Both the position numbers and the translations under genes were made by a program. 64,000 bases of DNA, taken from positions 22,608,124 to 22,672,123 of the forward strand of contig ML677348.1 in NCBI GenBank assembly GCA_007922305.1, in the 5' to 3' direction. Shown here piece by piece: positions 13,471-24,307 of the stretch. The notes beneath the pieces are model-generated. The model saw nothing but the letters and a program-made list of their open reading frames with translations, did no database searches and was not told where the DNA came from. How positions within the stretch are numbered: position 1 is the stretch's first letter; each line of letters starts with the position of its first letter. Origin of the DNA: Dermatemys mawii. Taxonomy: Eukaryota > Chordata > Testudines > Dermatemydidae.

Positions 13471-16195
13471 GAACCAGGCCCAAGAATTCTAAACTGGAGG
13501 TAGCCTGGGCTTTGAGTTCCCTGGCTTTTGCACTAGCAATGCTAGCTGGGTGATGTTTGATATGACTGGACATAGTAAAGTCTTTGCTTATTATTACCGT
13601 TAGTCCTGCTTGCTAGGACGAAACATCACCCTCATCTTTGCTGTATTAAGCCTAAACCATTTTCTGCTGATCTTTGTGTCAACAGAGATGCTTCATCATA
13701 ATTAGGAGTGGCATGTCAGTCAGCTCATGGACAAAATACTCCCAGTTATCTGAAGAGCACGGGGGATATGGGTTTTATATGGCTAACCGGGAGTTTGATC
13801 ATCAAGAGGGCAGGAGCAGCAACACAGGGGCCCTCTGCAGCTCCACTGCCATGTCCACTCCCACTCCTGTGGCAGAGGGGCTGAAGCTTCCTGAGTTGCC
13901 GCAAAAGCCGTTCAGCAGCAGTGGGGCCACCTCCATGACCCGGGGTCTCTGCTCTGGTATTCAAACCTTCACATTACCAAATCCCTTCCTGTTCAGTTAA
14001 TAGGTATCAGACAATCAGGAGTATACTGTAGTAGGTCACTTTGTCTTTGTGTAGTCTCCTTGGCTGAAGTAAATAAGCAGTCAGTGGAATTTAACTAGAT
14101 TTTTTTATTGAAGCACATTAAAGAAAAACAAGAACAACCCTACACTACAGGTCCTTCTCTCTGTTGACCAGCCTCTTGTCCAGTCATTTATATCAGCACC
14201 CAGTGAGTATAAAATGCCACCATCCTCATTCACTAACCTTTTACACCCAGCTAGCACTGGGAAATCAAGCCCTACAGTTCCCACCATCTTGGGTAGCGTT
14301 TACAATATGCATGTATTTAAACAAATGCTGTTGCAGACCTAAAACATACAAGCACATGGCGTTTCTGTCTAGAGACAATGCCACACAGGCATTTTCACTC
14401 TGAGTCGCTTTGAAGCAGATGTTATTGACCTATTTTTACTATGATACATTGCCACCTAGAGCTAGGCAGGGGTAGCTTAATGGAATCGACACCCCCCTTT
14501 TGTTTATCCACTGGAGGCCCCTGAGGAAATGAGCAAAACAGGAGTCCCCACGCCAGCTTGCTTGTGGCTGAATGAGTCATCAGGGTGGGGAAACATGTTC
14601 TACAGCCTTCAGTGGCTGCTGTTTGCATGTAGAGGTCTGAATGGAGCCTGGTCTGGGTTCCTAACATCCTTTCAAGGAAAACTTAACATGAGAATTTGAA
14701 GATGGAGGGAATGAATCTCTCGCTCAAGCAGCATTCTGAGGGGGAATCCATTAGTGAGCGCAATACTTGTAACAGTTCAGTGTAAAATTAATGAGAGAAG
14801 AGTCCTGTTAGACCCTCATTTTCAACCAACCTCCAAATAACACGAATACTTAGGCTGTTGCACACCATTAAGCATTGTGTGAGAACACGTCCCTCTGATT
14901 TTAACGAAAAAAATCTAAGAGCCTCATTTCAAACCTCACATTAACATGTTTGATTAATTCTCTGATCTGTGATGGGAAAATGCTTCAGCTTAGGTAGAAA
15001 GAGACCCAAGGTGCACAAGGATCTCATTACCTCTGACAGCAGTGGCAGATGCAGGAACATCTGCCCCTGTTTGGGTTTGATCATTGTAAAATTCATGGTT
15101 TAGTCATTGCGATTTTAGCAACTCTTTTGTAAGCCCTGGAGGTAAAACAACAATTTGGTCACCCTTCAGAGGGAACCTTCTGTATTAAAAAGCTACCAAG
15201 GGACAAGCTTAACTCTGCTCTGTCTTTATTACAAGGCTCTTTTCATAAACTATTACCTTTTGTTGATCCCTGGAAGTAGACTCACCTGAACCCAAATTAG
15301 CACTGGATGGGCTAGCCTGGTGACCTGATGAAAGAGCAATGTTTTTGCAAAGGTCATCCAAATGTTGATCTCATATGCAGCCCCTTGCTCCCATGTCAAT
15401 AGGTGGGAGTACTGCAGAGATTGCATGTTCAGCTCTAGAAGGCTGAGGGATTCATCCAATCACTCTATCCCAGCCTACCCAAAAGTACAGTTGATGGCTT
15501 CTGGGAGACACTTTGCTCAGTCTGTCTCAGCTGGTATGACAGGTTGCTCCTGTGTTTGGTCCTTAAAGAAGCAGGAAATAAAGGAGGAAGACGGGGAGTC
15601 CCGAAGGGGGAAGAGAGGCACAGAGATATCCAGGCAAACACACCCAAGAAATAAAAACAGCAAGGTGTGGTCTGTTTTGAAACTTTGTGGAACACACAAA
15701 TAGCTGCACAACTGGGAGTGATGAACTTGCAGCATTTCCTTCATGTCTGTGCACATTCCTTCGAGACTGAAAGAAAAGAAACATTCATTCAATTTTCAAC
15801 AAACATGGAAACAACATGCTGCATACATCTCTATGTAGCAATCTAAATTACACAACACCTAACTGAGCCTGTAACACTACATCTCTGCCGCAGTGCAGCC
15901 AGGGAAGGCCACAGGTGTTTTTTATTTTCAGTCTATGGCAACATTTGTGTGATAAGTGAATAATAAATTGATTAACTGATTGTGTGTTATTCAGGATGGA
16001 TGAGCAGGTGGTAATAGTGAAACCTAAGGATTGATCTTACACAGAAAAAACCACATAGCTGCTTATTTTATAGACACAGATCAGTTGTCCCCGAACCTGG
16101 CTAGAGCACAAGTTGGTCTTGTAGCGTAGATGGGCCCCTAGCCATATAATCAGGTCCCTTAAGTGGTTATTTTGCAATGTGCATGGGCCCTATAA
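13471..16195. other. no feature recognised
   Basis: Unique-looking sequence of mixed composition. Open frames at 13674-14000, 15362-15703 and their antisense partners have no family resemblance. Confidence 0.4.
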
Positions 16196-16462
16196 GAGGA
16201 GTGGCCAAATTTACTGACCCGCCAAACTTCATATGATAATCTTCTGAAGTTCAAGAGCCATAAGACCTGCACAACCTGCCCACGGGGTGGCATGCAGAAC
16301 AAAAGTCCTTAGCCCCACAATCCCACCACAGGGCAGAAGCCCTAAACTCTGCCCCCCAGGTCTGGTATGTGGAGAATAGGAGGCAGACAAGGGGCTCTAT
16401 GAGCCACAGTTTAACTTAAAAGAGCTGCATGCAGCTCATGAGCCATAGTTTAGCCACCCCTG
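16196..16462. mobile_element. non-autonomous hAT element
   Basis: The ends are inverted repeats: GAGGAGTGGCCAAATTTACT at the left; the right end AGTTTAGCCACCCCTG is its approximate reverse complement. The flanking 8-mers CCCTATAA and CACTAGAG agree at 5 of 8 positions. There is no coding capacity. Confidence 0.7.
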
Positions 16463-17989
16463 CACTAGAGTAATGTAACTCATCCAGAATTCATACTTAG
16501 GACCAAATCCTGCTTCATTTGCACCATGCTGCTCAATTTATGCACCTACAAAAAACAAATGCACAAAGTAATGATCAGGGATTGGCTCAAGTTGTACAAT
16601 TTGGATCCAAATCTGAACTTCTCCAGGGTTTGGGTTTGTTTGGATCTGATTTTTGGTCCAGGGCCATATCTGGAAAGTACACCTTTCTGTGGATACGGTG
16701 GGAGAACCAGGGCATAGGCAATTATCAGTTCACACAGGGATTCACATGCTTTGTGTCTGAAAATTGAGCCTGCAAAGTCCAAGGGAGCTTCTGTCACTGT
16801 TGAATATGTGGTTGGAGCTGTGGAGGAGCGTGAGGGAAAAAGTCATGTCCACTGAGAATATTTTTACAAGTGACAGCCCCGGCTCCACCCACTCCCAAGA
16901 GAGATGTCAGTTTCTAACATATTATCCTGCTACGCTCTCCTGGCCTTTTCTTACAACTGTGCAAAAAGAGAACCCGGAGGATGATCCGTTGCACTCCAAT
17001 CTCTGCCTAGGTGTGTTTTGTGTAACCCTGGTTTCTATTTCTCTTCTAACAGTAAGCCACAGCAGCTGCTTCAAGGAACCAGCACGGCAGTATTGTATGT
17101 TATATCCATTTAGAAATGACACACTCTTTCCATTCTGGGCCTTTCATGTAGTAATCCACGCACACACAGCCTGTATACACAAACACACACATTACCCGGA
17201 GGCTGAGACTTGCTGCAGAAATTGAGAGTAAGCTGTTGTTGTTTTAATTATGTGCTGGCTTCCTTAATTAAAACTATGCCACAGGTCATTTACTGCAGTA
17301 CAGAGTCCATGAACATCAAGCTGAGCTGTGTTCTGGAATTGCAAAGTTCTCATTAGCATAATATTGGCTCCTAGTGAAGTGTGCTCATCTGAAATTCTTT
17401 ACAAAGGAATGTAAATTAGCATCAGTGGTCTCAGTGTATTATTGACACAGTGAATTATTTTGCTGACTAGAAGTGAAAATGAGCAACGCACAACGGAATT
17501 CATATTTGCAGCTCAGACTACGCTGTTTGCCATAGGGATTTGTATGGGTCTGTCCACAGATAGAGAACTCCCAGATTATCTTCTTCACTATATTATCAGA
17601 TGTTGCAATTCCCTGTTGCAAAGGCAAAGATAGGGAATCTGTGTACACTGAAGTAATGACTGAGTATAAAAATGCTTTATAATGCCTTATTAATTTGACT
17701 TCTTTTTATAGCACAAAAACTTATACTAGGAATAGACCTAGGAAAATCACTTTTGAATCCTATTCTAAGAAAAGTATTTTACCCAGACACATTACCTCTC
17801 TGGTCAAATCATATGAGAACCCAACTTGACTACCGCATGGTATAAACTGTGCTTTAGAATGGTTTTTAACTTTGGCTATGACATGAGTACAGAAGGGCCT
17901 CAAGACCAGATAAGCCAATTAGTTGACGCTGAAATGAAGGATGTCCTTCCGGGATGGAAGATTCATTATCAAAACTGGCATGATGCTGC
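16463..17989. other. no gene recognised
   Basis: The longest frame, 153 codons at 16764-17225 plus, has no recognisable domain, weak composition and no splice logic. 17160-17195 is a CA-rich simple run. Confidence 0.4.
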
Positions 17990-18332
17990 CTGATGGGTAA
18001 GAAGTGGGACCACTAGCTGAATACCCACAGACAGGCAATTGCCAGAGGATGTTGTGAAGGCCAAGACTATAACAGGGCTTAAAAAAGAACTAGATACGTT
18101 CATGGAGGACAGGTCCATCAATGGCTATTAGCCAGGATGTACAGGGATGGTGTCCCTAGCCTCTGTTTGCTAGAAACTGGAAATGGATAACAGGGAATGG
18201 ATCACTTGATGATTCCCAGTTCTGTCCATTCCCTCTAGGGCACGTGGCATTGACCACTGTCAGAAGACTGGATACTAGGCTTGATGGACCTTTGGTCTGA
18301 TCCAGTATGGCTGTTCTTATGTTCTTATGTTC
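17990..18332 (+). mobile_element. CR1 LINE 3' end, including ORF2 C-terminus
   Basis: 18036-18131 reads QLPEDVVKAKTITG then KKELDTFMEDRSINGY and a stop, the usual last residues of CR1 ORF2. The 3' UTR follows and ends in the short tandem TTCTTATG words at 18313-18332, the CR1 3' microsatellite. The element is 5'-truncated, as most CR1 insertions are. Confidence 0.88.
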
Positions 18333-18509
18333 CACGCTCAAAGAGAACAACATAGGGAAGATGCACCCACAGCATTTCTAGGTTGCCTACAAGGTCTGCA
18401 AAATATTTTCCTCACCGTTCTCATGTGTTATCCCTTCCATAGCTACCAGGAGAGTAAAATGTCTCCTTCACATTTTTCAATGCTTTATATTTTTGTGAGC
18501 CTTCCTGAA

Positions 18510-18725
18510 AAGATCACAAAGCATTTTGTAAACAACTAGTGAAACAAAAACTCAACCCTAGGAGACAGGCTAGTAGTATCCCCATTGCAGAGATGGAGAA
18601 ATCAACATGCAAACAGGCAAAAAATCTGATCAAGTCACACAGGAAGTCCTCAGCACAGCCAGGAATAGAAACCAGGAGTTCTGACTCTCAGTTCCTTGTT
18701 CTAACACTCAGATCACACAGTGGTT
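18510..18725 (-). mobile_element. MIR-type SINE
   Basis: The plus strand shows the reversed MIR order: CCCCATTGCAGAGATGGAGA, then CAAGTCACACAGGAAGTCC, then GGAATAGAAACCAGGAGTTC with the reversed B box, then TTGTTCTAACACTCAGA. It is diverged, consistent with an ancient insertion. Confidence 0.75.
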
Positions 18726-19289
18726 GTGTATTTAATGGCTATGGCAATACAGAATTTGAGGGACTATACTGTCATCAATTAATTTCATGGGAGAGTGTTG
18801 GTTTAGATAGTAGAGCCCATCTCCTCTTGGATAATTATTTCACTAGGGTACACCCCTCTTGATCAAAAGCCAAACCCCTGACCTGATGGGTGGTATGACA
18901 GCTGCCATATGGGTACCTCAGTTTCAAATTAAGGATTTAGATTCCCAGTGATAGATGGGAATATTGCACAACCAGGACTTCAAGATCATGAGGAAAATTA
19001 CTATAGTATCCCACCGTCATAGGCCAAAATGCTAATTTTACAGAAGTGATAGGGCAGTAGTAGTTTATAAGGGTGAGGAAGTGGGGCTGTAAGTGACAGG
19101 GCAAGTCCTGTTTTTCTCCAGGAGTGAAACTGTCTGGTTCTAAAGGGTGATCTTTCCAGCATTCTTAACTGGAGGAAGAATAGCAATGCAGGGCTGTCCC
19201 TAGTAAAGAGAATACATTCAAATGTGTGAAAATGGCCAGGGATCCTCAGGCCCACAGGCATATTTACCCAAATCCAGATATCTAAGATA

Positions 19290-19500
19290 CTTATATTTTC
19301 CCCATTACTGTGGTATTTGAGTGCCTCACAATACCTGTGTGATGTAGGGCAGCACTATTATTCCCATTTTAGAGATAGGAAACCGAGGCACAGAGAGACT
19401 AAAAAACTGATACAGGAAGTCTATGGCAAAGCAGAGAATTAAATCCTGGTCTCCCAAGTTCCAGGTTAGCACTCTAAGTACTGGATCATCCTTCCTCTCG
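19290..19500 (-). mobile_element. MIR-type SINE with L2-like tail
   Basis: TATTCCCATTTTAGAGATAG, then CCGAGGCACAGAGAGACTAA, then GGTCTCCCAAGTTCCAGGTT is the reverse complement of a MIR. The left part (GTGGTATTTGAGTGCCTCAC) fits the L2-like tail. Confidence 0.75.
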
Positions 19501-20477
19501 TGGAAGTGAGGAATAACTATAGCCAAAATGTTAAATCCCCAAATGCTAACAAATCCCATCTTGAATAGTTTGCAGAGAGGTTTTTTGTTTTTAAGTGTTC
19601 AGCCACCTTCTGGGAAGAAAAATGTTTCCCTTTGAACTTCTGATGGGATATCATGTGTGTGTTTTCTGACAACTCCCCTTCAATTAGTTTTCCCAGGCAC
19701 TGCTCTACTTTCAACCTCCATTTGCTCCTGATCCCCAGTTATTATTACTTTGATGATTCAACAGTGACGTCTTGGGATCAACAATCATTTGATCTTCAGG
19801 GTTAGAATACAAAGTAGGTACCTGCTGGGAAACATCTCCAAGGAACATCTGAGCAGCATGATAGGAGATCATGAGCTGAGAAAGAGCCCTGTTGCTCTTC
19901 CAGGATTTAACATATATTTTGCATTCTGTGGTTTTACAGCATGTATCCTGTTTTTACTGCAAACAAATATTTACAATAGTTAGAATGAAAGTGAAAGAGG
20001 GTTATACAGAATACATACAGTGGAACTTTGCTCATATGCACTCACCAATCCTTACACTTCAAACTCCATGCTAAAAATCCAACCCTCACGCCTCATCTCT
20101 CAGCAAAATAATTCATAGAAGCCAGTGGATTTCAATATGCTTTGAGTTGCCATTACACTGCCTTTGCTATTTTTACAAAATACAGATTATTTAGCGCCTG
20201 ATTCTTCTACCCTTGTCCACAATCATGGACTTATTCATGGAAGTATTCCTGTGAGTAAATGCCACTTAATGTGCAGAAGGCCTTTTCTAGTACACTGTGA
20301 CCTATCATAAATAATTAAAAGCAAATGATGATAATTTTCAAAGTATATTAACAAAATGTGTTTGGTCATGATTTATTCTCGCTTTTATATAATGTTTAAT
20401 TGCTTACATGCTAATTTGCAAAATTAATTTGCAATGGGTCGTTCCCAACATTCGTGTAAATTAGTGAGTTCCCATTG

Positions 20478-20740
20478 TTCATAGATTTCAAAGCCAAGCA
20501 CCATTTGATCATCTCGTTTAACCTGTGTAACCCAACCCACAGAATTTTGCCCATTTACTTTTGTAGTGAGCCTAACAACTTGTGTTTGAACACAGCAGTT
20601 CTTTCAAATGGACAACTGGTCCTGCTCTGAAGACTTGAAAAGATGAGGAATCCACTACTTCCCTTGGTAGTTTGTACCCATGCTTAATCAACCTCACTGT
20701 TAAAAATTTGTGTCTCAGCCTTCTTCAGAAAGGACCTCTG
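20478..20740 (-). mobile_element. CR1 LINE 3' fragment
   Basis: TTCATAGATTTCAAAGCCAA, GATCATCTCGTTTAACCTGT, CCACTACTTCCCTTGGTAGT and CACTGTTAAAAATTTGTG occur in the order expected for a reversed turtle CR1 3' region. It is clearly diverged. Confidence 0.82.
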
Positions 20741-20914
20741 TCATGATACCTCTAAGACGTGAGCCAGTTAAGGATGACTAGATTGAGTGGAATTGGAGGT
20801 AGATAAACAAAGAGTCAGTTATTTACAATAACCCATTCCAGAAAGCATATTAAAATTCTTGGTGTTGACTCTTGCCCTCTGCATTCATCCATCTATTTGT
20901 GTCTCTTGTCTGTT

Positions 20915-21020
20915 TTAATTTGTCAGCAACTTGGGGAGGGACTGTCTTATGCTCTAGGTAGCGCCTAGCGCAGCGGGACTATGATCTGCTTGGGGCCTCT
21001 CAGTATTACAGCAACATAAA
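20915..21020 (+). repeat. MIR/L2-type 3' tail fragment
   Basis: GGGAGGGACTGTCTTATG, then GCGCCTAGCGCAGCGGGACT, then GGGGCCTCTCAGTATTAC matches the conserved 3' tail shared by MIR-like SINEs and L2 LINEs in reptiles. Confidence 0.65.
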
Positions 21021-22720
21021 TGTGAAATAACGAAAACATGGACAAAGGGCTCCTGTGCTCAGAGGCACATTCTCAGGAGCAGGGAGGGAAACAGGTTGGT
21101 CATTTCCTTCCACACTTTTCAGCTGGGGCAAAGCCCTCGGTATGGGGGGAAGATAATGGGGATTGGAAACAGATCCCCTGGGGGAGGCTGGAGTGAAGAT
21201 TACAAAGAGCATTAGGCATGAGAGATGCTGGGGGTGGCTGATTCAGAACCTTCAATGTGGAGCAGTGAATGGCTGAAGGGACAATTCAGGGTCCCTGATA
21301 TTGTGGAAGGTGGGTGGGGACAATGGAGTGCATCCAGCTCTTTGTCCCCCTGCCAGAAAACTGTTGCCTCAGAATTGCTCTGCCTTTTAACTCGTGAATG
21401 AATGGCCAAAAAGATTTCATCCCATCCATATGAAATCTACCCAGATCGAGCAGTCTTTGTTCAGTTCACTGAAATGAATGAGCTTTTCTGGAATAAAGAA
21501 GGGCACATGATTTCACCCGTGCTGTCCCTCCAAGAACAGCACCACCAGTAATGACTTTGTTCTGATTTGCAGAGGTAGAAAGGAGAGAGAAGGCCATGCC
21601 CACTCTGCTCTCAAAGGGGGGCATGGAAAACCAGCCTACCTTGTTTTAGAATGAAGGCACAGCAATGTGCTCCCCAGGGGCTTTGCACCTGCCAGAGACT
21701 CAGTATCTCCCAGACCACACATTGTGGCACTGCACCTCCGCTCCACTGCCAATGTGAGGCTGTGACTTAAATCACAATCAATCACAATCACACCTGTAAT
21801 TGCCATTAATTGCTTAACTAGGGTCACACGTCAAGTCATTTGGTGGGGAAAGAATCCATATCCTGAGGTTCCTACTAAATATATGAAAAGCTAAAAAACA
21901 GTTTCATACGGGGGATTAACAAAACCTCTTGTTTTACACGTTTAGTTTAAAGCTGTAATGTCAATTTTTTTTGCAGCAAAAAATTGTTTAGTCACCTCTT
22001 GTCTGACCTCTCCAAAATATCCATTTGGCACACAAGAAAATTAGCAAAGCTAAACACGGCAGTTTTGCCTGACTCTCTAAGGGCTGAAAGGAGAAACTAT
22101 GGAGAGGTGGAGAAGAGAAAGATACAGACTGTCCAAACATAAGTAGTAATATTTAATGCATTACCAAGGAGACCATTTGAACTAGATTTGGCAAAAAAAA
22201 TATGAGACCTTGAATTTTAAAAATTGGCATTGTTTCTGTTTTACAGGGTTGAAATATCCCATTTTTCATAATATAAATTTTAGTAAAATTTATACAAAAA
22301 TCTTTTTTTAAAAAAATGTTTATCAAACACCTTTTCAGTTAAATAAACCCACAACATTTTCAGTAAATGACTATTGAAAATAATGATTTAGATATTGATT
22401 CTGATAAAAAAAAAAGTCACTGAAAAATATTATGGAAAATTTTGCAAAAAGGCTTAGTTTAATAATGCTGATAAATTTAACGAAAAGTTTTATTTTGGGA
22501 AAAAAGTCATTTTTATGCGGGGGGAGTGGGGAAAATATCAACTAGCTTGATTCTGAGCATTATGGAAGATGGAGTCACAAAGTTCACGTTTTAAAAGAAA
22601 TTGTTCTCAATCCAACACTTTGGCTCAGATCCTCAAATGCTGTAAAATCATCCCCAGACTTTATACACTCGTACGTTAAAAATTACATCCTATGCTTATA
22701 GGGCCCAGTCTGAAAGTAAA
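21021..22720. other. no gene recognised
   Basis: AT-rich sequence with poly(A)- and poly(T)-rich tracts near 22190-22500. A short ATCACAATCA duplication lies near 21775. Nothing else could be supported. Confidence 0.4.
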
Positions 22721-22724
22721 TAAG

Positions 22725-22935
22725 GTGAGGAAGACTTGTGGCACCTTAGAGACTACCCAGTTTATTTCAGCATAAGCTTTTGTGGGCTATAGCCCACTTC
22801 AACAGATGCATAGAATGGAACAGAAGTAAGATGCATTTACATACACAGAAAGCAAAAAAAAAAATTAAAAAAATGTATATTAGCATACCAATTCTAAGAG
22901 GCTCTGAAAGTGGTATTCTTTCTCTGTCTAAAGAC
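22725..22935 (-). mobile_element. Penelope-like element 3'-end fragment (copy C)
   Basis: The plus strand reads TTGTGGCACCTTAGAGACTA, then CATAAGCTTTTGTGGG with the hairpin GTGGGCTATAGCCCAC (22781-22796), then AAGTAAGATGCATTTACATA and CATACCAATTCTAAGAGGCT. These words also occur at 44004-44310. In fuller turtle copies that I recall, this sequence adjoins a reverse-complemented GIY-YIG endonuclease of a Penelope-like element, so the sense strand is minus. Confidence 0.6.
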
Positions 22936-24069
22936 TTCACCAGCACTGTATGAGAAGCTTTGACTGGAAACAGCCTAAGATACTGTAATGCTCTGATATT
23001 GATTCCCCTAAGGTAAAGCATAATAAAAAATACCAGGAGAGGAATTAATGCCTTCTGAAATTCCGACAGTGCAGGTGAAAGGCCTGTGATGTCACGGATT
23101 ATTTTGCAGTATCTGTTAAGCATTCCTGGACAGACAGTGCCACTCAGTGGATCATGCTGGGCATTGCAAGATCTGCTTTGTAAATACCATTGCCAATGTC
23201 AACAGCTATAAACAAAGGGACCAGTGCAATGATGTAATGTGAAAAGATCAGGTCTCTGCATTTTGATCCTAGTGCATATACAGTCAAATCTTGTGTTTGG
23301 TCCTGATCATGGTGGCAAGCTCGACCGGAACTGGAGGGGACCGAGCACTTTGCAGGAGGAGTCCAGCCCCTCGCAGGATTGGCCTTATTGCTGTACAAGA
23401 CAAGAATCCTGAAGCACTAAAAGGATTGGCTGGATTTTTTCAGTTGGCTGATGCACACATCGAGGGGTTCTTCAAACGCTGTACCACTTTCAGGAATGAA
23501 AAGTGGGGTGATGACTCTGGGGTTCACAATCTGCTTCATGCCCACACGGATGGTAATATATAGAAATGCTAATAGGCCCCCTCCTGAGAGGTGCCCAAAC
23601 CTCCTGCACGTTAACAGGAGGTGAGAGCAGTGAGAATCTCAGAGCCTCAGCTCCTCTACGTGGATTGCCTTCCATTGAGAACTGAATTTTATATGCTCAC
23701 AAAATACATTATGAAGAGGTCAAATACCTCCAGTATTTCGGCCCACACAGAGCCTGAGATCAGAACCTGTGAGGGCTGAGTGAGTGGAATGCGGTTTCCC
23801 AATGAATAGATGGAAATGGATTGTGCCTGGTTAAGTGTGGATGAGATGCCTAAGGACTCTTTTAGGCTGTGTCATTATTTTGGTCCTGGACAGACTTGTT
23901 TTCCTTAGAAGACCGACAGAAATGAAGTAAGATTATTTCCCTTTTGCCTACTAGGGGATATGATAAGGAGTTTGGATTCTGCTGTTTGTAGGAACCTCTG
24001 CTTCATCCATTAGGGGCAAGCAGACACCGCCTTATACTAAAACTGATGCAAATAGGCAGGGTGAGGACG
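22936..24069. other. no gene recognised
   Basis: Mixed unique sequence. Short open frames at 22767-23675 lack family support. Confidence 0.4.
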
Positions 24070-24307
24070 CAGTGAGGTCCTAGTGGCCAGGGCACTGTAT
24101 TAAGGGTCAGGAAATCAGGGTTCTGTTCCCAGGCGTGTTACTGACCTAAGGGACCCTAGGCAAGTCACTTCACTTCCTTGTGCCTTGGTTTCCTCCACCT
24201 TCTTCTCTTCAGGGCAGGGGCTGTCTCTTGCTATGTTTTTGTACAGCACCTTGCCCAATGCGACACCAGGCTTGGTTGAGATTTCTAAGTGCTACCATAA
24301 TACAATA
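24070..24307 (+). mobile_element. MIR-type SINE with L2-like 3' tail
   Basis: The tRNA-related head has CCTAGTGGCCAGGGCACTGT and the B-box region GGGTTCTGTTCCC. The core is CTAGGCAAGTCACTTCACTT then GTGCCTTGGTTTCCTC. The tail is GGGGCTGTCTCTTGCTATGT then TGTACAGCACCTTGCCCAAT. It is nearly full length. Confidence 0.85.

Noticed and set aside
16764..17225. 153-codon plus-strand frame
   Set aside because: No recognised family, Ser/Thr/His-rich composition typical of translated non-coding DNA, no splice or promoter logic.
23144..23563. Frames around 23291-23563 with a GC-richer start
   Set aside because: No domain, and antisense frame of similar length; no supporting signals.
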